The notes under the pieces were generated by a model. That model worked only from the letters and a program-made list of their open reading frames with translations. It ran no database searches and was not told where the DNA came from. From positions 1 through 7,791 of the forward strand of contig SKNP01000163.1 of the NCBI GenBank assembly GCA_007120485.1: a DNA stretch of 7,791 nucleotides, given 5' to 3'. This stretch comes from Nitriliruptoraceae bacterium. Its GTDB lineage: Bacteria; Actinomycetota; Nitriliruptoria; Nitriliruptorales; Nitriliruptoraceae. This document shows, in pieces, positions 1-5,264 of this stretch. A program made the position numbers and the translations under genes. Numbering within the stretch: the stretch's first letter is position 1; each line of letters begins with the position of its first letter.

Positions 1-2
1 CG

Positions 3-1682
3 CTACGCGAGCGGGCGGTCGGCGACGCCCGCGACATCGATCCAGCGTGGCTGACCGGCCAGCTCGACCGGTTGTTCGGCGAGCCGGTCGGACCGGACCG
101 GCAGCGCTTGGCTGCCGCGCTCGCCCTGCTGCGCCGCTTGACGGTGATCGCGGGCGGACCCGGGACCGGCAAGACCTACACGGTGACCCGGCTGCTCGCG
201 TTGCTGTACGCCGACGCATCGACCAGCGATCACCGACGACCGTTACGGGCGGCACTGGCCGCACCGACGGGCAAGGCCGCCGGTCGGTTGCAGGAGTCGC
301 TACGCGAAGGGTTGGCCACCCTGGACGTCGACCTGGAGGTTCGCGACGCGCTGGAGCGCACCCCCGCGTTCACGCTGCATCGGCTGTTGGGGGTGCGGCG
401 CGACTCGAGCAGTCGGTTCCGCCACGACGCCGATGATCCCCTGCCGCACGACGTCGTGGTCGTGGACGAAGCATCGATGGTGTCGTTGCCGTTGATGGCC
501 AAGCTCGTCGACGCCGTGCGGCCCGATGCGCGGCTCGTCCTGCTCGGCGACCGTGACCAGCTCGCCTCGGTGGAGGCCGGCGCCGCCTTCGGCGACATCT
601 GTGGCCCGGCCGGGAGTCGGCCCGAGCTGCGGTTGTCGCCGTCCGCGCGCGACGAGCTCGTGGCGGCGGGGGTGGCGCTCGGGGAGCAGGTGGAGGTCGC
701 CGAGGGCCCCGGGGTGTGGGACGCGATCGTGCGGCTCGACCGGTTCCGACGGTTCGGGGAGGCGAGCTCCCTGGGAGCGGTCGCCGCCGCGATCCAGCGC
801 GAGGACACCGCACCTGGCGGGACCCTACGCCTGCTTCGGGCGGGCGCGGTCGGTGATGAGGACGGCGACGCGGGTGACGGTGGTGGTGTCGGGGACGGGG
901 TCCTCGATGTCGACCGCGGCGACGCGGGTGACGGTGGTGGTGTCGGGGACGAGGTCCTCGATGTCGACCGCGGCGACGCGGGGGAGGCTGACCGCGACGG
1001 GGACGGGGTTCGTTGGCTCGACCCGACGACGCACCGCGACGCCCGACGGCGGGCCGAGGACGCGGCCGTCGCCGCCTACGCCCGCTACCTGCGGGCCGTG
1101 ATCACCGACGACGTCGACGCGGCCCAGGCGCTCGACGAACTCGGACGGCTGCGGGTGCTGTGCGCGCTTCGCCGCGGCCCGGATGGCGCGCAGGCTTGGA
1201 ACCAGGCGATCGAACAGCGTCTCGCCCGCGAGATCCCCGGCTTCGATCCCACCGGACGGTGGTACCCCGGCCGGCCGATCCTGGTCACGGAGAACGACGA
1301 CGGTGTCCGGCTGCGTAACGGCGATGTCGGGGTGATCCTGCGCGAAGGCACCGGAGACCACGTCGCGGTCTTCCCGGCGACCGACGGATCCCTTCGGACG
1401 ATCAGCCCGGCACGGCTGCCCGCCTGCGAGACCACGTTCGCGATGACGATCCACAAGAGCCAGGGCTCGCAGTTCGACCACGCCATCGTCGTACTGCCAG
1501 GTGTGTCGTCACCGATCCTCACCCGCGAACTGGTCTACACGGCCATCACCCGGGCGCGCAGCACCGCGACCGTGCACGCGCCGGAGGCGATCCTGCGCGA
1601 GGCCCTTAGCCGGCCGATCCAGCGCGCCACTGGTCTCCAACCCCGACTGTGGGACCGCCCGACGGTGCTCGGACCCGGCTGA
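3..1682 (+). CDS. recD: RecD, exodeoxyribonuclease V alpha subunit (5' end outside window)
   Basis: RecD is the 5'-3' SF1B helicase motor of the RecBCD double-strand-break repair nuclease. The reading frame is open from base 3, so the N-terminus and start codon lie upstream; 559 residues are visible. Motifs in order: Walker A GGPGTGKT (nt 153-176), an LAAPTGKAAGRL segment, Walker B VVVDEAS (DEAS at 465-476), motif III GDRDQLASVEAG (from 546), a motif IV-like RLDRFRRFG, the RWYPGRPILVTEND and LRNGDVGVI segments, MTIHKSQGS (1443-1469) and motif VI VYTAITRAR (1533-1559). These match proteobacterial RecD motif by motif. It lacks the long helix-hairpin-helix N-terminal region expected of RecD2, as far as can be seen. 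RecB and RecC are predicted upstream but are not visible. The oddity is a roughly 50-residue Asp/Gly-rich insertion (nt ~855-1007), built partly from a tandem repeat, between the LRLLRAG and VRWLD segments. All helicase motifs are intact, so the protein is probably functional. The stop is TGA at 1680-1682. Confidence 0.96.
   Translation, partial: LRERAVGDARDIDPAWLTGQLDRLFGEPVGPDRQRLAAALALLRRLTVIAGGPGTGKTYTVTRLLALLYADASTSDHRRPLRAALAAPTGKAAGRLQESLREGLATLDVDLEVRDALERTPAFTLHRLLGVRRDSSSRFRHDADDPLPHDVVVVDEASMVSLPLMAKLVDAVRPDARLVLLGDRDQLASVEAGAAFGDICGPAGSRPELRLSPSARDELVAAGVALGEQVEVAEGPGVWDAIVRLDRFRRFGEASSLGAVAAAIQREDTAPGGTLRLLRAGAVGDEDGDAGDGGGVGDGVLDVDRGDAGDGGGVGDEVLDVDRGDAGEADRDGDGVRWLDPTTHRDARRRAEDAAVAAYARYLRAVITDDVDAAQALDELGRLRVLCALRRGPDGAQAWNQAIEQRLAREIPGFDPTGRWYPGRPILVTENDDGVRLRNGDVGVILREGTGDHVAVFPATDGSLRTISPARLPACETTFAMTIHKSQGSQFDHAIVVLPGVSSPILTRELVYTAITRARSTATVHAPEAILREALSRPIQRATGLQPRLWDRPTVLGPG
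864..982 (+). repeat. 54-bp in-frame tandem repeat inside recD
   Basis: There are two full copies, 864-917 and 918-971, identical except for one base (G at 898, A at 952, giving Gly versus Glu). They are followed by 11 bases of a third copy (972-982). The period of 54 keeps the frame and encodes 18 residues beginning GDAGDGGGVG and ending VLDVDR. The near identity indicates a recent duplication, or ongoing homogenisation, in a length-variable surface loop. Confidence 0.95.
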
Positions 1683-1691
1683 CGCCCTCCC

Positions 1692-1719
1692 GCCGAACTC
1701 AGACCAGCCTGAGTACGGC
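1692..1719 (+). terminator. Hairpin just downstream of recD
   Basis: GCCGAACTCAG (1692-1702) and CTGAGTACGGC (1709-1719) form an 11-bp stem with one A-A mismatch around the 6-nt loop ACCAGC. It begins 9 bases after the recD stop, so it could end recD transcription, although no T tract follows. The right arm is also the outer part of the left terminal inverted repeat of the toxin-antitoxin segment. The left arm plus loop recurs as a direct copy at 2488-2504 with one mismatch. A recombination-end role is therefore as likely as termination. Confidence 0.5.
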
Positions 1720-1732
1720 AGCGGGTGTCCAT
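1709..1732 (+). repeat. Left inverted repeat of the toxin-antitoxin segment
   Basis: It begins CTGAGTACGG and ends GTGTCCAT. It matches the reverse complement of 2475-2498 except at positions 3 (G/C) and 7 (A/T). The preceding six bases are ACCAGC. Confidence 0.9.
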
Positions 1733-1781
1733 AGAACGGTTGGGATCCCAGTGGCCACCACAGCTTCCGAACACTGCAGGT

Positions 1782-1844
1782 CCAAGACCCCATTACCCGA
1801 TTGCCGTCTTGGGGCAATCGGGTACGGTGAAGGTGACCCCAAGA
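1782..1844 (+). promoter_or_regulatory. Nested inverted repeats in the toxin-antitoxin promoter (candidate operator)
   Basis: TACCCGATTGCC (1794-1805) and GGCAATCGGGTA (1813-1824) form a perfect 12-bp inverted repeat around a 7-nt centre, GTCTTGG. That centre is complementary to CCAAGAC at 1782-1788. Extended to TCTTGGGG (1807-1814), it is also complementary to CCCCAAGA at 1837-1844, three bases from the antitoxin ribosome binding site. AbrB-type antitoxins commonly bind palindromes in their own promoters, so autoregulation is the simplest reading. If the region is transcribed, the alternative pairings could also form an RNA switch. Confidence 0.6.
1801..1828 (+). promoter_or_regulatory. Candidate promoter of the toxin-antitoxin operon
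   Basis: A possible -35 box TTGCCG (1801-1806, 4/6 match to TTGACA) is separated by 16 bases from a possible -10 box TACGGT (1823-1828), of the TANNNT type common in actinobacteria. Transcription would start near 1835, leaving a leader of about 20 bases. The 12-bp inverted repeat covers both boxes, so a bound repressor would exclude RNA polymerase. Confidence 0.4.
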
Positions 1845-1856
1845 TCAGGAGCGGTC

Positions 1857-2117
1857 ATGTCCGAGATAACGCTCGATCTCGATTCGCGCCGCCGCGTGTC
1901 GCTCGGATCCTTGTTCGACGAGTCCGTCACCCATCTCATCGCACGCAAGTTCGACGACGGCTCGGTCGTCCTCGAGCCGGCTTCCGTCACCAGCAAGCTC
2001 GAACAGCGCTTCCACTCCGACCCTGATGCCGTCGACGCCGCCCGCCGAGCTGCGAGGAGTTCTTCCGCCACGAAGCTCGACCTCGCAGCCCGGCGCGCAG
2101 CGCGTACCCGTGGCTGA
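1857..2117 (+). CDS. AbrB/SpoVT-like antitoxin
   Basis: This is an 86-residue protein starting at ATG with AGGAG (1847-1851) five bases upstream. The N-terminal half (residues 3-41: EITLDLDSRRRVSLGSL, then a short loop and DDGSVVLEPAS) has the beta-strand/turn pattern with the 'D..RRVSLG' signature of swapped-hairpin AbrB-like antitoxins, the DNA-binding part that represses the operon. Residues 45-86 are polar and helical. They contain two copies of AARRAAR (61-67 and 77-83) and would form the flexible tail that wraps and neutralises the toxin. The next gene overlaps by 8 nt, which is typical of an antitoxin-first type II pair. The closest functional precedent by architecture is PrlF-YhaV, an AbrB-type antitoxin with a RelE-superfamily toxin. 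Antitoxin assignment is inferred from fold pattern plus gene order. It could alternatively be a simple AbrB-type regulator. Confidence 0.75.
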   Translation: MSEITLDLDSRRRVSLGSLFDESVTHLIARKFDDGSVVLEPASVTSKLEQRFHSDPDAVDAARRAARSSSATKLDLAARRAARTRG

Positions 2118-2409
2118 CCTCGGGCTCTCGCAGGAAGCGCTCGAGGTCTACCAGGAGCTTGAACAGGACCAGAGTCGCTGGGGAACCCTCGACGCCCTGG
2201 AGGCGGCCATGGACGCTGTTGCCGCCGACCCGGAACACCGGAGCAACCGCCAGCGCCGGTTCCAGGATCCGCCGTGCTTCGCCGTGCCGGTTCCAACGCC
2301 CGACGGTGACTGGATCGTCCTGTGGCGAGAGGTCACAGACAGCCGCGAGTTCGACGACCTCTCCGCGGGCGACGTGTTCGTGCTCTACCTGGGCCCTTTG
2401 CCCAGCTGA
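2110..2409 (+). CDS. RelE/ParE-like toxin
   Basis: This is a 99-residue protein. The chosen start is GTG at 2110, overlapping the antitoxin stop (GTGGCTGA), so translation is probably coupled; no clear ribosome binding site precedes it. An in-frame ATG at 2026 would force a 92-nt overlap and add a low-complexity leader, so it was not used. The predicted order is a long helical hairpin (residues 6-41: LSQEALEVYQELEQDQ, then LDALEAAMDAVAADP), then strands RRRFQDPPCFAVPVP (about 48-62), DWIVLWREV (67-75) and DVFVLYLGPL (88-97). That is the helix-then-beta-sheet layout of RelE/ParE toxins. The arginine cluster R45/R49/R50 is a candidate for RNA or target contact. RelE-family proteins cleave mRNA on the ribosome while ParE-family proteins poison gyrase; which activity applies here cannot be told from the sequence. 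Confidence 0.7.
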   Translation: MADLGLSQEALEVYQELEQDQSRWGTLDALEAAMDAVAADPEHRSNRQRRFQDPPCFAVPVPTPDGDWIVLWREVTDSREFDDLSAGDVFVLYLGPLPS

Positions 2410-2425
2410 CACCTGCTAGACGAGC

Positions 2426-2458
2426 GGGACAGGCGTCCCTCGCGGTGATGTCTGTCCC
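2426..2458 (+). terminator. Weak inverted repeat after the toxin gene
   Basis: GGGACAG (2426-2432) and CTGTCCC (2452-2458) are perfect 7-base arms 19 bases apart. Inside the left part, GGGAC/GTCCC (2426-2430 and 2435-2439) can form a smaller hairpin. They lie 16 bases past the toxin stop. There is no T tract, so termination is only a guess. Confidence 0.3.
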
Positions 2459-2474
2459 ACACACCAACAATGTC

Positions 2475-2498
2475 ATGGACACCCGCTGCCGAACTGAG
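2475..2498 (-). repeat. Right inverted repeat of the toxin-antitoxin segment
   Basis: It begins ATGGACACCC and ends GAACTGAG. It is the inverted counterpart of 1709-1732 (22/24), and the following six bases are ACCAGC. The 18 bases at 2488-2505 also match 1692-1709 in direct orientation, with one mismatch. Confidence 0.9.
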
Positions 2499-2542
2499 AC
2501 CAGCCCCGATCAGCGCCGCCCCGCTCCGACCGGCTCCGACCA

Positions 2543-2576
2543 GGCTCGCCCCGACGAGCCCCGCCCCGCGCCGGGG
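2543..2576 (-). terminator. Paired GC hairpins after the lipase maturation factor gene
   Basis: GGCTCG (2543-2548)/CGAGCC (2555-2560) forms a 6-bp stem with a 6-nt loop. CCCCG (2564-2568)/CGGGG (2572-2576) forms a 5-bp stem with a 3-nt loop. They lie within 40 bases of the minus-strand stop at 2581 and could end that transcript. No T tract is present on either strand. Confidence 0.4.
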
Positions 2577-2580
2577 TGAG

Positions 2581-4047
2581 CTATCTCCGTGGCAGGATCC
2601 CGGTGACCTCGTCGACGAGCGTCCGGGTCCACCAGTCGCCGGTGTGGCGTCGCTCCTCGCTGGTGGTGAACCGGTAGCGGTACCGGTGGACCCGAAGCGC
2701 CGTCGGTGGGACGCCGTCGAACGGGTCGTGGCGCAGCAGCCGTCGGACGTCGCGGTCGCCGTCCAGCAGCTTGCGTACCAGCGGGGAGAACCAGCGGTGG
2801 CCGCTCTGCGGCGTCGACGACATCGCGGCGAACCACAGCAGCCAGTCCAACCGCAGGTGGTACGGCGCGATGAGCGGTGGCCGCCGACCCGGATCACCCG
2901 GCTTCGCCGGGAACTCGAACGCGAACCAGTCGCTGTCGGGCCCTGGGTCGGGATCGCGCGTGCCTTCGATGATGAGTTCGAACCGTTCCCGGGTGATGCG
3001 ACCGAACGCGCCGTAGCTGCCCATCAGATGCAGCGGGTTGTAGGTGACGTTCATCCGCTGGTGCCGGGAGGCCAGGTTGCGGATCGGATCCCAGCTGAGC
3101 ACCACCTGCCAGAGGGTGGCGGCGCCCACCACGATCACGAACCACCAGGCGGTCTCCTCGACCGGCGTCGGTGTGGGCACCAGGTCGCCGATGCCGGTCA
3201 GCCACACGTCAGGCAGGGCCGCGGTCGCCAGCACGATCGTGATCGCGTTGAGCCAGGCGAAGTTGCCGCTGAGCACCAGCCACAGCTGAGTCACGAGGAT
3301 CCCGATGCCAGCGATGCCAGCGAACGGCTGCGGCAGGAACAGCAGGACCGGCAGGCCGAGCTGGGTGACGTGGTTGGCGGCGACCTCCACGCGGTGGAGC
3401 GGCGCCGGCAGCCGGTGGAACCGTCGGCTCAACGGCCCCGGCAACGGCTGGGTCTCGTGGTGGTGATCGAGGCAGGTCAGGTCCCGCCAGCACGGGTCGC
3501 TGCGGAGCTTGATCAGGCCCGCACCGAACTCCACCCGGAAAAGCAGCCACCGCAGCAGCAGGAGGGTCGGCCAAGGAACCGCCGTGTCGTGGCCTCCCAG
3601 CAGCATCACGAGGAACCCAGCCTCGAGCAGGATCGACTCCCACCCGAACCCGTACCAGACCTGGCCGACGTTGACGTAGGAGAGGTACAGCAGCCACAGC
3701 ACCGCGAACGCGGCGACGGTGGTGGGTGTCCCCAGCCGCTGCGGGATCCCGACCACGACGGTGGTCGCGAGCACGACACCGCCCCAGGCCAGGCCGATCG
3801 CGAACCGATCCGAGTAGCGCCAGTGGAACAGGCTCGGTGCGGACCGCATCGGCACCCGCTCGAGGAACGTCCTGGCTGGGGTCAGTCCTTCGGCCCCCAA
3901 CAACGGTCGCCACTGGTGCACGACCGCGACGAACGCGAACACGTACACCACACCGACGCCGCGTTGCAGCAGCTCGCGGGCGAGCGTGTAGCCCTCCGCG
4001 CTGAACACCTCCACGCCTGATCCCGTCCGTCGGTTCGCTCGCCGCAC
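2581..4047 (-). CDS. Lipase maturation factor family membrane protein
   Basis: Up to 488 residues, matching the LMF family (DUF1222). The hallmark segment runs from SDPCWRDLTCLDHHHETQPL (residues 183-202) into PGPLSRRFHRLP, followed by NVTYNPLHLMGSYGAFGRITRERFELIIEGT (333-363) and a C-terminal RYRYRFTT...DWWTRTLVDEV. About eight or nine hydrophobic stretches (roughly 30-46, 83-100, 111-128, 137-151, 160-174, 227-243, 246-261, 265-282, 299-317) indicate a polytopic inner-membrane protein with a soluble C-terminal domain. In vertebrates LMF1 helps lipases fold in the endoplasmic reticulum; the bacterial role is not established, and no lipase gene is nearby. Start: GTG at 4047 directly follows an in-frame TAG, so it is the most upstream option. 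GTG at codons 12 and 14 are alternatives; the latter would give an N-terminus beginning at FSAEGY, like many relatives. The gene is alone on its strand here and divergent from the transglutaminase-like gene. Confidence 0.93.
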   Translation of the reverse strand: MRRANRRTGSGVEVFSAEGYTLARELLQRGVGVVYVFAFVAVVHQWRPLLGAEGLTPARTFLERVPMRSAPSLFHWRYSDRFAIGLAWGGVVLATTVVVGIPQRLGTPTTVAAFAVLWLLYLSYVNVGQVWYGFGWESILLEAGFLVMLLGGHDTAVPWPTLLLLRWLLFRVEFGAGLIKLRSDPCWRDLTCLDHHHETQPLPGPLSRRFHRLPAPLHRVEVAANHVTQLGLPVLLFLPQPFAGIAGIGILVTQLWLVLSGNFAWLNAITIVLATAALPDVWLTGIGDLVPTPTPVEETAWWFVIVVGAATLWQVVLSWDPIRNLASRHQRMNVTYNPLHLMGSYGAFGRITRERFELIIEGTRDPDPGPDSDWFAFEFPAKPGDPGRRPPLIAPYHLRLDWLLWFAAMSSTPQSGHRWFSPLVRKLLDGDRDVRRLLRHDPFDGVPPTALRVHRYRYRFTTSEERRHTGDWWTRTLVDEVTGILPRR

Positions 4048-4219
4048 CTACTCGGCCAGCCCCGCGGCGCTCGCCTCGAAGGTGGCGGTGAAGCCCGGAT
4101 CCCGAAGGTACGCCGACCGCACACCGGAGGTCGGTGGAGGAGCGATAGCGTGACGGTGTTCGACGTTGGTCGTTCGGCAGCGGATCCGTCGCCGACGTCA
4201 CCGTCAGTGAGGCCCCGAG

Positions 4220-4999
4220 GTGACCACGCTCAACGTCCAGACGCGGATCGGTTGGACCGCTGACGACGCCGCCACCGCGGTGCTCAGCATCCGGGCCGCT
4301 GCCGTCAGCGGGCAATCGCTGCTGGACGAACACCTCGAGGTGGACGGCGCCGAGGTCGAGGAGGTCGAGCGTCGGCCACTGGGCGCTCGACCGCTGCGAC
4401 TCCATGCCGCACCCGGCCCGGTCTCGTTGACCTACACGGCCACCGTGCAGGTCGAGCAACCGGCGTCGGTCTCGGACGTCCCCCTGCCGACCTTGCGTGG
4501 CCTCGACCCTGGCTTGTGGACGTGGACCCTGCCGAGTCGCTACTGCCCGTCCGACGTCCTCGGCCCGACCGCCGAGCACCTCTTCGGTGGGGCGGCGCGC
4601 ACCGGTGCGCTGCTCGAGCAGGTCCGTCACTGGGTCCAGACCAACATCCTCTACGCCATCGGGACCAGCGACGTCCACACGGCCGCCGATGAGACGATGC
4701 TGCGGCGAACCGGGGTCTGTCGCGATCTCGCCCACCTGACCGCGACCCTGCTCCGGGGATTGGACGTCCCGGCACGGCTCGTGGGGGTGTACGCCCCCGA
4801 TCTGCAACCACCCGACCTCCATGCCGTCGTCGAGGCCCATGACGGCCGCTCCTGGCGGTTGCTGGATGCGACCGGGATGGCGCCGGTCGACACGCTCGTC
4901 CGGACCGCGACGGGTCGGGACGCCGCGGACATCGCCTGGGGTTCGACCGCCGGTCCGATCCGGCTCGACCACCTCGACGTCGCGGTCGAGCGCGTCTGA
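4220..4999 (+). CDS. Transglutaminase-like cysteine protein
   Basis: 259 residues. The N-terminal part (about 1-110) is a beta-rich region like the domain that precedes the core in bacterial transglutaminase-like proteins. The core follows with the expected triad: Cys167 in TGVCRDLAHL, His201 in DLHAVVEAH and Asp216 in WRLLDATGMAP. The family includes peptidases and amidases as well as crosslinking enzymes; most bacterial members are of unknown substrate and probably hydrolytic. No signal peptide or membrane segment is seen, so it is probably cytoplasmic. GTG at 4220 is preceded by GAGG (4209-4212) seven bases upstream, and an in-frame TGA at 4208-4210 excludes a longer start. It is divergent from the lipase maturation factor gene, with a 172-bp spacer, and is followed by a hairpin-containing gap before OsmC, so it is probably monocistronic. 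Confidence 0.9.
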   Translation: MTTLNVQTRIGWTADDAATAVLSIRAAAVSGQSLLDEHLEVDGAEVEEVERRPLGARPLRLHAAPGPVSLTYTATVQVEQPASVSDVPLPTLRGLDPGLWTWTLPSRYCPSDVLGPTAEHLFGGAARTGALLEQVRHWVQTNILYAIGTSDVHTAADETMLRRTGVCRDLAHLTATLLRGLDVPARLVGVYAPDLQPPDLHAVVEAHDGRSWRLLDATGMAPVDTLVRTATGRDAADIAWGSTAGPIRLDHLDVAVERV

Positions 5000-5116
5000 C
5001 CCGCACCGGGTCGGTGGACGATCGAGGTCCTCGCTCGAGGCCTGCCCCCTTCGGGACGACCGAGCCGCACCGAGCGCATCTGGCCTCACCGAACGCGCTG
5101 CCCCGCGGCAGCGGAC

Positions 5117-5167
5117 GGCCCGCTGAGGCGGGCCCAACGGCCCGTCCCGGAGGTGCCGTTGGCGCCT
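5117..5167 (+). terminator. Overlapping GC hairpins between the transglutaminase-like and OsmC genes
   Basis: GGCCCGC (5117-5123) and GCGGGCC (5128-5134) form a perfect 7-bp stem with loop TGAG. A second structure pairs AGGCG plus CCAACGGC (5126-5130 and 5134-5141) with GCCGTTGG plus CGCCT (5155-5162 and 5163-5167), with a 3-nt bulge. The two share bases 5126-5134, so only one can form at a time. Termination of the upstream transcript is the simplest reading; attenuation ahead of OsmC is possible if transcription passes through. Confidence 0.45.
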
Positions 5168-5264
5168 GCCCGACGACCGGTCCGCGGCCTAGCTTCAGCA
5201 GCGAGACCTGGTGCGGTGATCCCGGCCCGGCTCATCCCACCCACCTGAGTCCCGGAGGATCCCG

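Larger units (their letters stand above)
1709..2498. mobile_element. Putative non-autonomous element carrying a toxin-antitoxin module
   Basis: This 790-bp segment is bounded by 24-bp inverted repeats (1709-1732 and 2475-2498) that match at 22 of 24 positions, including an uninterrupted 17-bp core CGGCAGCGGGTGTCCAT. The hexamer ACCAGC lies immediately outside both ends (1703-1708 and 2499-2504), as expected for a target-site duplication. The interior contains only the AbrB-like/RelE-like gene pair and its promoter, with no transposase or recombinase, so movement would need an enzyme supplied in trans. The alternative is that the ends are two copies of a palindromic interspersed repeat that happen to flank the module. 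The repeats are seen directly; mobility is inferred. Confidence 0.5.

Noticed and set aside
1794..1824. The 12-bp inverted repeat read as a recD terminator
   Set aside because: It lies over 110 bases past recD, has no T tract, and overlaps the likely promoter of the next operon, so an operator is the better reading.
1725..1856. N-terminal extension of the antitoxin to an upstream start near 1725
   Set aside because: The extension would run through the inverted repeat and promoter. The ATG at 1857 has a proper ribosome binding site and begins exactly where the AbrB-like domain starts.
2516..2576. GC-rich tandem-looking CTCCGACC/CCCCG runs taken as a CRISPR or repeat array
   Set aside because: Only two adjacent 10-base units match (around 2523-2542), with no regular repeat-spacer pattern.
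2470..4020. Long plus-strand open frame of about 516 codons opposite the lipase maturation factor gene
   Set aside because: It is the antisense shadow of a clearly recognisable gene; its product is Pro/Arg/Gln-rich and low in complexity, without domain motifs.
4048..4122. Short minus-strand frame (24 codons, ending AAGLAE) whose TAG directly abuts the lipase maturation factor GTG
   Set aside because: It looks protein-like, but its GTG has no ribosome binding site and it is too short to support. It might be a gene remnant.
3209..5137. Minus-strand open frame of about 642 codons
   Set aside because: It crosses two well-supported genes in other frames, has Arg/Gly/Pro-rich composition, and shows no family motif. 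High GC makes such frames common.
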